A stretch of DNA of 39,075 nucleotides from Actinomycetales bacterium UBA1383 (GTDB taxonomy: Bacteria; Actinomycetota; Actinomycetes; Actinomycetales; Actinomycetaceae), in NCBI GenBank assembly GCA_002305415.1, contig DBQX01000065.1, positions 241 to 39,315 on the forward strand, in the 5' to 3' direction. Both the position numbers and the translations under genes were made by a program. The notes under the pieces were generated by a model that worked only from the letters and a program-made list of their open reading frames with translations, had not been told where the DNA came from and did not search any database. Positions 7,990-19,101 of the stretch are shown here, piece after piece (the first letter of the stretch is position 1; every line of letters begins with the position of its first letter).

Positions 7990-9201
7990 TCAGATGGATG
8001 CGCGACGCCGGATGGCATGCACAGCGAAAGCGCGCGCCCACTGCTGCGCGTCGTTCACGATGTCCAACGTCACGCTGCCCCGCGGTGTTCCCGCGTGCGC
8101 CCCTAGTACCTCCTCGACGATCCCGACGATGTCCAGGTAGGCGATCCGGCCCTCGAGGAACGCGGTCACGCACTCCTCGTTGGCCGCATTCAGGACGGCA
8201 GGGTGGGTCGCGGACGCGCGCACCGCCTCACGGGCGAGGTGGATCGCCGGGAAGGTGGCGTCGTCGACCGGCTCGAACGTCCACGCCATCGGCTGCGTGA
8301 AGTCGAGCGAGGCCACCGGGTGGCGCCGATCGGGCCACGTGAGGCCCAGGGCGATCGGCAGCCGCATGTCCGGCGGGGACGCCTGCGCGATGGTGGAGCC
8401 GTCCACGAACTCGACCATCGAGTGGACGATCGACTGGGGGTGGACCGTGACGTGGATGTCGTCCGGGGGGACATCGAAGAGGAGGTGGGCCTCGATCAGC
8501 TCGAGGCCCTTGTTCAGCAGCGTCGAGGAGTTGATCGTCACCACGGGGCCCATCGACCAGGTGGGGTGCCGGAGCGCCTCCGCCGCGGTGACCGTCCCCA
8601 GCTCGTCCCGCTTGCGCCCGCGGAACGGTCCACCGGAGGCGGTGAGGATGATCCGGCGGACCTCCGAACCGCCATCGACGACGTCGGCGCACATGCCGCG
8701 ACCGTGCCGTCCGCTCCGCAGTGCCTGGGCGATGGCGGAGTGCTCCGAGTCGACGGGCACGACCTGGCCCGGCCGCCGCTGCGCCGTGCGAACGAGGTCA
8801 CCGCCGACGACCAGTGACTCCTTGTTCGCCAGCGCGAGGGTCGCGCCAGCCCGGAGCGCAGCGAGGGTCGGCTCGAGTCCGACGGCGCCGGTCATGCCGT
8901 TCAGCACCCGCCACTCCGGGCGGGCGGAGGCCGCCAGGTCGCGGGCGGCGTCAGGACCCTCGAGGATCTCGGGAAGCGGGCCGGCCCAGGCGCTGAGGGC
9001 GTCCCGCAGCTCCCGGGCGGCGCCGTCGCGCGCGACGGCGACCATCGGCGGACGGAAGGCGCGGACCTGCTCGGCGAGCAGGGCGATCGTGGCACCCCCG
9101 GACGCGAGCCCGCGGACCGTCATCCCCTGCGCGGCGATGACCTCGAGCGCCTGGGTCCCGATCGAACCGGTCGACCCGAGGAGGATGACGTCGACGCTCA
9201 T
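7990..9201 (-). CDS. dxr: 1-deoxy-D-xylulose 5-phosphate reductoisomerase (Dxr/IspC)
   Basis: Dxr makes 2-C-methyl-D-erythritol 4-phosphate with NADPH, the first committed step of the MEP pathway. The 403-aa product begins with the nucleotide-binding LLGSTGSIGTQAL, and shows ALANKESLVVGG, VDSEHSAIAQAL (acidic metal ligands), ILTASGGPFRG, and LNKGLELIEAHLLF, all family signatures. The ATG at 9201 overlaps the stop of the DivIVA-domain gene as ATGA. The open frame extends upstream to 9717 but only through that gene. With ispG in the same block, two MEP enzymes flank rip1. Confidence 0.97.
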   Translation of the reverse strand: MSVDVILLGSTGSIGTQALEVIAAQGMTVRGLASGGATIALLAEQVRAFRPPMVAVARDGAARELRDALSAWAGPLPEILEGPDAARDLAASARPEWRVLNGMTGAVGLEPTLAALRAGATLALANKESLVVGGDLVRTAQRRPGQVVPVDSEHSAIAQALRSGRHGRGMCADVVDGGSEVRRIILTASGGPFRGRKRDELGTVTAAEALRHPTWSMGPVVTINSSTLLNKGLELIEAHLLFDVPPDDIHVTVHPQSIVHSMVEFVDGSTIAQASPPDMRLPIALGLTWPDRRHPVASLDFTQPMAWTFEPVDDATFPAIHLAREAVRASATHPAVLNAANEECVTAFLEGRIAYLDIVGIVEEVLGAHAGTPRGSVTLDIVNDAQQWARAFAVHAIRRRASI

Positions 9202-9746
9202 TCGACGGCGAGCAGCACCTCGACGGCGCGGTCGAGGAAGGTGTCCACGACCGCCTCGTCGTACGCCTTCGACGAGCGGGCCCGGCGGAAGGTGGCACGC
9301 CGGATCTGCTGGGCGCTGATGGGAGAGCCATCCTCGAAGTACCCGATCAGCGACTCGCAGAGTTCGTCCACGTCCTCCTTGAGGTAGCCGTGGCCGTGCG
9401 CGTCCGCGAACCGCTGGCCGGCGGGACGCTGCAGGCGGGGGTACAGGGTGGTCGCCCGCTCGATGGCCTGGTCCATCCACTCCTGCTCGTCGCGCTCGGC
9501 GGTGAACCGCGCCCGCCGCCGCCGGACCATCGCCGCCTCGAGACGGTCCAGCGCCGCATCGACGGCCGCGGTCTGGTAACCATCGGCCACCATGTCGAAG
9601 GCCGCCGCCCGGACGTCCTCCTCCGTCATCTCCTCGGTCCCGGGGCGGGCCTCGTACGCGGCGCGTGCCTTCTCGAAGAACTCCTCGACCTGGCCGGGGT
9701 GGTAGCCACGCTGCCACCGCTTCACGCGCGGGAACATGTCCGTCAT
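9198..9746 (-). CDS. DivIVA-domain protein between rlmN and dxr
   Basis: The 182-aa protein contains repeated DivIVA-like N-terminal modules. The first starts FPRVKRWQRGYHPGQVEEFF (near 5-24), with a GYHPGQVEEFFEKARAAY core and the partner segment VRAAAFDMVADGYQTAAVDAALDRLE. A second set appears as IRRATFRRARSSKAYDEAVVDTFLDRAVEVLLAVE at the C-terminus. DivIVA/Wag31 proteins mark curved membranes and guide polar growth, but this one lacks the long coiled coil, so its role is open. Proteins of this type are, to my knowledge, found at this place in Micrococcales. The ATG follows AAGGGAGGAG and overlaps the rlmN stop (ATGA); its own stop overlaps the dxr start. Confidence 0.85.
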   Translation of the reverse strand: MTDMFPRVKRWQRGYHPGQVEEFFEKARAAYEARPGTEEMTEEDVRAAAFDMVADGYQTAAVDAALDRLEAAMVRRRRARFTAERDEQEWMDQAIERATTLYPRLQRPAGQRFADAHGHGYLKEDVDELCESLIGYFEDGSPISAQQIRRATFRRARSSKAYDEAVVDTFLDRAVEVLLAVE

Positions 9747-10903
9747 CGTGCTCCTCCCTTGTTGGCCTGGGCTGCGAGCTGCCCGCACGCCCCGTCGATG
9801 TCGCTACCGCGGGTGTCGCGCACCGTGGTGGTGATCCCCGCTCTGGTGAGCGTAGCGACGAACTCCGCCTCCACGGCGCGATCCGAGGCGGTCCACATGG
9901 ATCCGGGGGTGGGGTTGAGCGGGATCGGGTTGACGTGCACCCAGCCCCGCCCGCGCCGGTTCAGTTCGTCCGCCAGCAGCCGGGCTCGCCACGCCTGGTC
10001 GTTGATGTCCCGGATCAGGGCGTACTCGATGGACACCCGTCGGCCGGTGGCCTCGAAGTACCGCCGCGCGGCGTCGAGCAGCTCACCGACCTTCCAGCGG
10101 GCGTTGACCGGGATCAGGTCATCGCGGAGCGCGTCATCCGGCGCGTGCAGCGAGACGGCGAGCGTCACGGGGATCCCCTCGGCCGCCAGGCGGTCGACCG
10201 CGGGGACGAGGCCCACGGTCGAGACGACGACCGACCGCGCCGAGAGCCCGAACCCACCCGGCACCGGCTCGACCAGCCGCCGGACGGCGCCGAGCACGGC
10301 CGCGTAGTTCGCGAGCGGCTCCCCCATGCCCATGAAGACGACGTTGGACAGGCGCGCCGGCGCGCCGAGGGCCCCGTCCGCGGATGTCCGGGCCGCGTGG
10401 CGGACCTGTTCGACGATCTCGGCGGTCGAGAGGTTCCGGGTCAGGCCCATCTGGCCGGTCGCGCAGAACGGGCAGGCCATGCCGCACCCGGCCTGGGAGG
10501 AGATGCAGACGGTGATGCGGTCCGGGTAGGCCATGAGGACCGACTCGACGCGGGCGCCGTCGTGCAGCTCCCAGAGGGTTTTCAGGGTCGCACCCCGGTC
10601 AGCCTCCAGGGTCCGCACCTCGGTCAGCAGCGCCGGCAGGAGTCGCTCCACCAGCGTCTCCCGGCCCGCGACGGGGAGGTCGGTCATCGCCGTGGCGTCG
10701 CGGGTGAGGTGTCCGAAGTAGTGGCGGGAGAGCTGGTCGGCACGGAAGGCGGGCACGCCGGCCTCCACCGCCCACTGCCCGCGCTCCGGCAGCGCGGCGT
10801 CGGCGAGGTGGCGGGGCGGCCGCGCCCGCCTCCGCGCGGAGAAGGTGAGCGGGCGCCGGAGGGCGGGATCGAGCGACTCGACCGGCGCGACGTCGTCGGT
10901 CAT
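9743..10903 (-). CDS. rlmN: 23S rRNA (adenine2503-C2)-methyltransferase RlmN
   Basis: RlmN is a radical-SAM enzyme that methylates A2503 of 23S rRNA and A37 of some tRNAs. The 386-aa product has the CxxxCxxC cluster motif as CGMACPFCATGQMG, the preceding VCISSQAGC segment, VVFMGMGEPLANY, and a C-terminal Cys in GACGQLA that can act in the methyl-transfer mechanism. The N-terminal FRADQLSRHYF segment is typical. The ATG at 10903 overlaps the cdsA stop as ATGA. This continues the chain cdsA-rlmN-DivIVA-dxr, in which every junction is a 4-bp overlap. Confidence 0.97.
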   Translation of the reverse strand: MTDDVAPVESLDPALRRPLTFSARRRARPPRHLADAALPERGQWAVEAGVPAFRADQLSRHYFGHLTRDATAMTDLPVAGRETLVERLLPALLTEVRTLEADRGATLKTLWELHDGARVESVLMAYPDRITVCISSQAGCGMACPFCATGQMGLTRNLSTAEIVEQVRHAARTSADGALGAPARLSNVVFMGMGEPLANYAAVLGAVRRLVEPVPGGFGLSARSVVVSTVGLVPAVDRLAAEGIPVTLAVSLHAPDDALRDDLIPVNARWKVGELLDAARRYFEATGRRVSIEYALIRDINDQAWRARLLADELNRRGRGWVHVNPIPLNPTPGSMWTASDRAVEAEFVATLTRAGITTTVRDTRGSDIDGACGQLAAQANKGGAR

Positions 10904-11820
10904 GAGGGGACCACCAGGCTGAAGACGAGGTGGGCCACGGGAGCGGTGACGAGCAGGGAGTCAAGGCGGTCCATGACCCCACCGTGACCGGGGAGGATGT
11001 GCCCGAGGTCCTTGAGCCCGAGATCGCGCTTGAGGAGGGACTCGGAGAGGTCGCCGGTGGTGGCCGTGAGGACCGCCAGCACGCCGAGGCCGATGCCCGC
11101 CCACCAGGGGGCGTCCAGGACGATGGAGAGCATGACGACGCCGACCACGCTGGACAGGATGATCGAGCCGGCGAAGCCCTCCCAGGACTTCTTCGGGCTG
11201 ATCGACGGCGCCATCGGGTGCTTCCCGAAGAGGACGCCGGCGATGTAGCCGCCGGTGTCGTTCCCCACGACCAGCAGGATGAAGGTCGCCACCAGGAGGG
11301 GGCCACGCTCGGCCGCGACCATGAGGACGGCGAACCCCGCCAGGAACGGCACGTACGTCGCGATGAAGATGCCGGCGGCCGCGTCCCGGATGGCGTCCAG
11401 GCCGCCACCGTCGAGGAGTCGCCAGACGAAGATGGTGCCGGCGGTGAGCACGAGCGCCGTGACCAGCGCCGCGGGACCGCCCACCCACGCGGAGACGAGC
11501 ATCCCGACAGTCCCGACCCAGAGGGGCAGCAGCGGTACGCGGAGCTTCCTCACCGCCATCGCGCGGGTCAGCTCCACGTCCGCGATGAGGCAGGCGAGGA
11601 TCACGAGGATGACGAACGCCTCGAGGGAGAAGACGAGCGTGAGGGCGACGGCGCCGATGAGGCCGAGGCCGACGGCGGTGGCCGCCCCGAGGTTGCGCCC
11701 CGCGCGGGAGGCCGACGGCGTGGCCGGCTTGGGGGGCGGCGGCTCGACGAGGCGGGAGCGTGCGAGTTCGCGTGCGGCCCTGATGCGGCTGAGGGCGGAT
11801 TCGTCGGCCTGGTCCACCAC
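10900..11820 (-). CDS. cdsA: Phosphatidate cytidylyltransferase CdsA
   Basis: CdsA makes CDP-diacylglycerol from phosphatidate and CTP in the membrane. The 306-aa product is strongly hydrophobic with about eight membrane helices after a hydrophilic, Pro-rich N-terminus of 40 residues. The family signature is intact near residues 260-292: SLLKRDLGLKDLGHILPGHG followed by GVMDRLDS. The conserved SPKKSWEG segment precedes it. The N-terminal cytoplasmic extension is usual in actinobacterial CdsA. The start is a GTG with AGG about 8 nt upstream, 2 bp after the frr stop codon. Confidence 0.95.
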   Translation of the reverse strand: MVDQADESALSRIRAARELARSRLVEPPPPKPATPSASRAGRNLGAATAVGLGLIGAVALTLVFSLEAFVILVILACLIADVELTRAMAVRKLRVPLLPLWVGTVGMLVSAWVGGPAALVTALVLTAGTIFVWRLLDGGGLDAIRDAAAGIFIATYVPFLAGFAVLMVAAERGPLLVATFILLVVGNDTGGYIAGVLFGKHPMAPSISPKKSWEGFAGSIILSSVVGVVMLSIVLDAPWWAGIGLGVLAVLTATTGDLSESLLKRDLGLKDLGHILPGHGGVMDRLDSLLVTAPVAHLVFSLVVPS

Positions 11821-11822
11821 GC

Positions 11823-12380
11823 TCAGACCTCGAGGAGTTCTTTCTCCTTGCCCGCGAGCAGGTCGTCGACAGCCTCGACGTAGCGGCGCGTCAGCGCGTC
11901 GAGTTCCTTCTCGGCCCGCATGACGTTGTCCTCGCCCGTCTCGCCGTCCCGCTTGAGCTTCTCGAGGACGTCCTTCGTGCGGTGGCGGACCGCGCGGATG
12001 GCGACGCGGGCCTCCTCGGCCTTGTGGCGCGCCATCTTGACGTAGTCACGCCGCCGCTCCTCGGTCAGGAGGGGGAGGACGATGCGGATGTGGGTGCCGT
12101 CATCGGTCGGGTTCACGCCGAGGTCGGAATCGCGGATAGCCCGGATGATCGCGTGGGTCGAGGACCTGTCGAAGGGGTTGATCAGCACGGTGCGTGCCTC
12201 GGGGATGTTGAAGGACGCCAGTTGCTGCAGCGGGGTGGGCGAACCGTAGTAGTCCACCCTGATCTTGCTGAACATCGCCGCGTTGGCACGACCCGTGCGG
12301 ATGTTGGAGAACTCCTCGCGGGCGAAGGCCACCGCCTTCTCCATCTTCTCCTCGGCGTCGAACAGGGCCTCGTCGATCAC
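11823..12380 (-). CDS. frr: Ribosome recycling factor
   Basis: RRF splits post-termination ribosomes with EF-G. The 185-aa product has normal length and the family segments EEFSNIRTGRANAAMF, VDYYGSPTPLQQLASF, ILINPFD-like VLINPFDRSSTHAIIRAI, and the RRRDYVKMARHKAEEARVAIR helix. The GTG start at 12380 follows CAAGGAGTGACAC, a good Shine-Dalgarno. It lies 26 bp after pyrH, the usual pairing, and feeds into cdsA with a 2-bp gap. Confidence 0.97.
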   Translation of the reverse strand: MIDEALFDAEEKMEKAVAFAREEFSNIRTGRANAAMFSKIRVDYYGSPTPLQQLASFNIPEARTVLINPFDRSSTHAIIRAIRDSDLGVNPTDDGTHIRIVLPLLTEERRRDYVKMARHKAEEARVAIRAVRHRTKDVLEKLKRDGETGEDNVMRAEKELDALTRRYVEAVDDLLAGKEKELLEV

Positions 12381-12406
12381 GTGTCACTCCTTGCGGTTGT
12401 GGTCCA

Positions 12407-13123
12407 TCAAGAGGGGGAGACCAGTGTGCCTATCTTCTCACCCCGCAGGGCGCGGGTGACGTTGCCGGGCTCGTTCATGCCGAACACCCGCATGATGAGG
12501 CCATTGTCCATGCAGAGCGAGAACGCCGCCGCGTCCACGACCTTGAGGCCCTGCGCGAGCGCCTCGCGATAGGTGATCCGGTCGAGCTTCCGGGCGGAGG
12601 GATCGGTGCGGGGATCGGCGGTGTACACGCCGTCGACCCCGTTCTTGCCGACGAGCACCTCGGAGCAGTGGGTCTCGAGCGCCCGCTGGGCCGCCACCGT
12701 GTCGGTGGAGAAGAACGGCATGCCCGCGCCCGCCCCGAAGACCACCACGCGGCCCTTCTCCAGGTGACGGATGGCCCGGAGCGGGATGTACGGCTCCGCC
12801 ACCTGGCCCATTGCGATCGCGGTCTGGACGCGGGTGCGCACCCCGGCCTGCTCCAGGAAGTCCTGCAGGGCGAGGGCGTTCATCACCGTGCCGAGCATGC
12901 CCATGTAGTCGGCCCGCGAGCGGTCGAGGCCACGTTGCGAGAGCTCCGCGCCCCGGAAGAAGTTCCCGCCTCCCACCACGATCGCGATCTGGACGCCCTC
13001 GCTGTTCGCGATGGCGATCTCGCGGGCCACCGCGGAGACGACGTCCGGGTCGAGGCCGATCCGCCCTCCGCCGAACACCTCCCCGGACAGCTTGAGGAGG
13101 ACGCGACGCAGGGACTCGCTCAT
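12407..13123 (-). CDS. pyrH: UMP kinase
   Basis: PyrH phosphorylates UMP to UDP. The 238-aa product shows the amino-acid-kinase features VLLKLSGEVFGG at the N-terminus, AIVVGGGNFFRG, and DYMGMLGTVMNALALQD, then the ATP-site region EVLVGKNGVDGVYTADPR. The ATG at 13123 follows GGAAAGG. Longer upstream frames run through tsf and are not used. A strong hairpin (13147-13175) lies between the tsf stop and this gene, so pyrH-frr may be partly separated from tsf transcription or have its own start. Confidence 0.97.
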   Translation of the reverse strand: MSESLRRVLLKLSGEVFGGGRIGLDPDVVSAVAREIAIANSEGVQIAIVVGGGNFFRGAELSQRGLDRSRADYMGMLGTVMNALALQDFLEQAGVRTRVQTAIAMGQVAEPYIPLRAIRHLEKGRVVVFGAGAGMPFFSTDTVAAQRALETHCSEVLVGKNGVDGVYTADPRTDPSARKLDRITYREALAQGLKVVDAAAFSLCMDNGLIMRVFGMNEPGNVTRALRGEKIGTLVSPS

Positions 13124-13146
13124 GGGGGGCCTTTCCTGGATGGGGC

Positions 13147-13175
13147 GTGGCCCCGGCCACAGGGACCGGGGCCAC
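13147..13175 (-). terminator. Hairpin between tsf and pyrH (partial terminator or attenuator)
   Basis: A perfect 10-bp inverted repeat, GTGGCCCCGG and CCGGGGCCAC, encloses a 9-nt loop. It begins about 10 nt after the tsf stop codon on the minus strand. No T-tract follows, as is common for GC-rich actinobacterial hairpin terminators. It may instead stabilise the rpsB-tsf mRNA 3' end. Confidence 0.55.
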
Positions 13176-13184
13176 GAGGGGACG

Positions 13185-14003
13185 TCAGGCGCCGACTCGG
13201 AAGCGGACGAACCCGGTGACCGTGGCGCCGGACGCGGCCACCACCTGGCCCACCGACATCTTCGGATCCCGAGCATAGGCCTGGTCGAGCAGGACGTTGT
13301 CCTTGAAGAAGCCGTTCATGCGGCCCTCGACGATCTTCGGCAGCGCCTTCTCCGCCTTGCCCTCGTTGCGGGCGGTCTCCTCGGCGATGCGGCGCTCCGA
13401 CTCGAGCGTCTCGGCCGGCACGTCCTCGCGGCTCAGGTAGAGCGGGGAGTACGCGGCGATGTGCATCGCGACGTCATGGGCGACCGCCGCGCCAGCGACG
13501 TCGGTGGCGACGAGCACGCCGACCTGCGGGGGCAGGTCACGGCTGGTGCGGTGGAGGTAGACCTCCACGTGTTCCCCGGCGACCCGGCCGATGCGACGCA
13601 CCTGGAGCTTCTCGCCGATCGCGGCCGCGTCGTCGGCGAGGGTGAAGCCCGCCGCCTCGAGGTCCTCCGGGGAGGTGGCCCCGGAACTGGCGGCGATCGC
13701 GACGGCCTTCTCGCCGAGTGCCACGAACTTCGCGTTCTTGGCGACGAAGTCGGTCTCGCAGTTGATCTCCACGAGGGTCCCGACCTGCTGGCCGTCCACC
13801 TCGCGGACGTCGGCCGCGACGAGCCCCTCGGACGCGGCGCGCCCCTCGCGCTTCGCGATGCCCTTCAGGCCCTTGACGCGAATGATCTCGAGGGCCTTCT
13901 CGGCGTTGCCGTCGGCCTCGTCGAGGGCCTTCTTCACGTCGAGCATGCCGGCGCCGGTCTTCTCGCGCAGTGCCTTGATGTCAGCGGCGGTGTAGTTCGC
14001 CAT
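13185..14003 (-). CDS. tsf: Elongation factor Ts
   Basis: EF-Ts exchanges GDP for GTP on EF-Tu. The 272-aa product starts with the UBA-like domain (ALREKTGAGMLDVKKALDEA) and has the signature VEINCETDFVAKN. The core is followed by a single C-terminal dimerisation segment, giving the actinobacterial length. The ATG is preceded by GGAGAGAAGGAAGAC. It lies 15 bp after rpsB, the standard pair. Confidence 0.97.
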   Translation of the reverse strand: MANYTAADIKALREKTGAGMLDVKKALDEADGNAEKALEIIRVKGLKGIAKREGRAASEGLVAADVREVDGQQVGTLVEINCETDFVAKNAKFVALGEKAVAIAASSGATSPEDLEAAGFTLADDAAAIGEKLQVRRIGRVAGEHVEVYLHRTSRDLPPQVGVLVATDVAGAAVAHDVAMHIAAYSPLYLSREDVPAETLESERRIAEETARNEGKAEKALPKIVEGRMNGFFKDNVLLDQAYARDPKMSVGQVVAASGATVTGFVRFRVGA

Positions 14004-14018
14004 GTCTTCCTTCTCTCC

Positions 14019-14876
14019 TCAGGCCTTCTCGGCGGTGGTCTCGGGGGTGGCGGGCTCCTGGGCGGGCGCCTCGGCGGGCGCAGCGGCCTCCGCAGCCGGC
14101 TCGGCCACCTCGTCGGTCGCGCCCAGCAGTTCGCGCTCCCACTCGGCGAGCGGCTCGGCGGCCTCCGCGGCGCCCGCGCGGCCGCTGTGGCGGGCAACGA
14201 GGCCCTCGGCGGCGGCGTCGGCGACGACGCGCGTGAGCAGCGCGACCGCGCGGATGGCGTCGTCGTTGCCCGGGATGCCGTAATCGACCTCGTCCGGGTC
14301 GCAGTTGGTGTCCAGGATGCCGACGATCGGGATGTTCAGCTTGCGGGCCTCGGCGATCGCGAGGTGTTCCTTCTTGGTGTCGACCACCCAGATCGCGGAC
14401 GGCAGCTTGGCCATCTCGCGGATGCCGCCGAGGGTGCGCTCGAGCTTGTCGCGCTCGCGGCTCAGCATGAGCAGTTCCTTCTTGGTGCGGCCTGACGAGG
14501 CGACGTCCTCGAAGTCGATCTGCTCGAGTTCCTTGAGGCGCTGCAGGCGCTTGTTGACCGTGGAGAAGTTGGTGAGCATGCCGCCCAGCCAGCGGTGGTT
14601 CACGTAAGGCATCCCAACGCGCTGGGCCTGCTCGGCGACGGCTTCCTGCGCCTGCTTCTTCGTGCCGATGAAGAGGATGGACCCGCCGTGGGCCACCGTC
14701 TCCTTCACGAACTCGTAGGCGCGGTCGATCTCGGAGAGGGACCGCTTGAGGTCGATGATGTAGATGCCATTGCGCTCAGTGAGGATGTAGCGCTTCATCT
14801 TCGGGTTCCACCGGCGTGTCTGGTGCCCGAAGTGCACGCCGCTCTCGAGGAGCTGGCGCACGGTGACGACGGCCAT
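14019..14876 (-). CDS. rpsB: 30S ribosomal protein S2
   Basis: The 285-aa S2 starts MAVVTVRQLLESGVHFGHQ and contains the signatures YIIDLKRSLSEIDRAYEFV, VNHRWLGGMLTNFSTV and PSAIWVVDTKKEHLAIAEAR. The last 60 residues form an acidic, Ala/Glu/Pro-rich tail beyond the E. coli length; such tails are usual in Actinomycetota. The ATG at 14876 follows GGAAAGGA. A stable hairpin (14890-14908) sits immediately before that ribosome binding site, in a long structured leader. Confidence 0.98.
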   Translation of the reverse strand: MAVVTVRQLLESGVHFGHQTRRWNPKMKRYILTERNGIYIIDLKRSLSEIDRAYEFVKETVAHGGSILFIGTKKQAQEAVAEQAQRVGMPYVNHRWLGGMLTNFSTVNKRLQRLKELEQIDFEDVASSGRTKKELLMLSRERDKLERTLGGIREMAKLPSAIWVVDTKKEHLAIAEARKLNIPIVGILDTNCDPDEVDYGIPGNDDAIRAVALLTRVVADAAAEGLVARHSGRAGAAEAAEPLAEWERELLGATDEVAEPAAEAAAPAEAPAQEPATPETTAEKA

Positions 14877-15077
14877 GGCGCGTCCTTTCCGTGCGGCGGA
14901 GCCGCACGCGTTGTGGGCCTGCTGGCCCGGGTTTCACGGTTGCCGCGGCCGGGGGGCCGCCAGTCCTGGTGCCTGCGACACGGGACGCACCACTCCCCTG
15001 GCGGGGGGTGGGGACCGTTGCCCCGCATCCGGCCCAGGGCCGAGTGCAGGCACGCGTAGTCAACCTGTTCGGTTGCG
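14877..15077 (-). promoter_or_regulatory. Structured 5' leader of the rpsB-tsf operon
   Basis: About 200 nt without a gene separate the candidate promoter from rpsB. On the minus strand I see a long-range 8-bp pairing (GTGCCTGC at 15053-15046 with GCAGGCAC at 14976-14969), an inner GC-rich hairpin (CGGCC-ctg-GGCCG), a GCGGCC/GGCCGC hairpin near 14944-14960, and an 8-bp hairpin CGTGCGGC-tcc-GCCGCACG at 14908-14890 that ends just before the GGAAAGGA ribosome binding site. S2 represses its own mRNA in other bacteria, so an autoregulatory leader is plausible; that is inference. The rest of the gap up to 15200 shows no further gene. Confidence 0.45.
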
Positions 15078-15083
15078 AGGACC

Positions 15084-15089
15084 ATGCTA
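15084..15089 (-). promoter_or_regulatory. Candidate -10 element (TAGCAT) of the rpsB-tsf operon
   Basis: The minus strand reads GTTAGCATGG here, a TANNNT hexamer. No clear -35 is present. Initiation would give a leader of about 200 nt. The alternative TTGACT at 15063-15058 has no -10 at a usable distance. Confidence 0.35.
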
Positions 15090-15200
15090 ACGGATCGGAC
15101 GGGTGGGGGCGGCCGTCCACAGGGTGACCCAGCGCCTCACCACACACAGCGCAGGACGCTCCCGGCCCGCGGCCTCGCCACGACGCGCCACGCTGGCCCC

Positions 15201-15734
15201 ATGCCTGTCGTGCCCCTGTTCGCCGCGATTGCCCTTGTCCTGGCCCCTGTCCCCGACGGCGGGTACTCGGACCCGCCACCCCGCGCCGTCGCCATGGCCA
15301 GCCGCTGGGCGGACCAGCCGCGCAGTCCACTGCCTGTGGCCTACGACTGGCCCACTGGCGGACCAGTTGAGGTCCTCACACCGTTCGCTCCCCCGCCGGT
15401 GGCGTGGGCGGCCGGCCACCGGGGGGTGGACCTGGCCGCCGCGCCAGGGGACCCGATCCGTTCGGCGGGGGACGGCGTCGTCGCCTTCGCCGGTCGCGTG
15501 GCCGACCGCTCCGTGGTGTCCGTCGACCACGCCGACGGCATCCGGACCACCTACGAACCGCTCGTTCCCGCGGTGCGGACTGGGCAGCGCGTCGCACGGG
15601 GCGAGGTGCTCGGCGCCCTCGTCGAAGGGCACTGCCCGTCGGGGTGCGTCCATGTGGGGGCGCGCCGTGGGGAGGACCGGTACCTCGATCCCCTCTCGCT
15701 GTTCGCCGAGCCGGTGATACGGCTGTACCGCTGA
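15201..15734 (+). CDS. Secreted M23 (LytM-like) peptidase-family protein with Cys in the HxH motif
   Basis: The 177-aa product has a hydrophobic N-terminal signal-like segment (residues 4-17) and a LytM domain from about residue 50. The first zinc motif is GHRGVDLAA (His73, Asp77), a further His is at 110 (VVSVDHADG), and the second motif reads GCVHVGARRG, so the usual HxH is Cys149-Val-His151. By analogy with LytM the three metal ligands are kept but one catalytic His is Cys. I recall the syntenic mycobacterial Rv2891 group having a similar C-x-H motif, so this may be a family trait. It may act on cell-wall peptides or be a non-catalytic binder. The start is the ATG at 15201, with no good Shine-Dalgarno. 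It is divergent from rpsB. Confidence 0.85.
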   Translation: MPVVPLFAAIALVLAPVPDGGYSDPPPRAVAMASRWADQPRSPLPVAYDWPTGGPVEVLTPFAPPPVAWAAGHRGVDLAAAPGDPIRSAGDGVVAFAGRVADRSVVSVDHADGIRTTYEPLVPAVRTGQRVARGEVLGALVEGHCPSGCVHVGARRGEDRYLDPLSLFAEPVIRLYR

Positions 15735-15770
15735 CGCCGGACGCCGGGGGACCCTCGGTCGGCGGTGGGA

Positions 15771-15776
15771 TAGCCT
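15771..15776 (+). promoter_or_regulatory. Candidate -10 element (TAGCCT) for carB
   Basis: In the 87-bp gap before carB the plus strand reads GGATAGCCTGCG. Initiation 6-7 nt later would leave a leader of about 40 nt with the GAAGGAG ribosome binding site. No -35 is visible. The evidence is weak. Confidence 0.25.
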
Positions 15777-15821
15777 GCGCGCGACAGGGACCGTCCAGGG
15801 CCCGCACGCGAAGGAGCGTCC

Positions 15822-19079
<3,258 letters not shown>

Positions 19080-19101
19080 ACCGCCCCGGCACGGCGTCGG
19101 G

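Noticed and set aside
4063..8106. 1347-residue plus-strand open frame across proS, the acetyltransferase gene, ispG and rip1
   Set aside because: It is antisense to four well-supported genes, crosses their boundaries, and its product is rich in Asp, Gly, His and Arg without any motif. Such frames are a by-product of high GC.
15058..15063. TTGACT as -35 of an rpsB promoter
   Set aside because: No -10-like hexamer lies 16-19 nt downstream.
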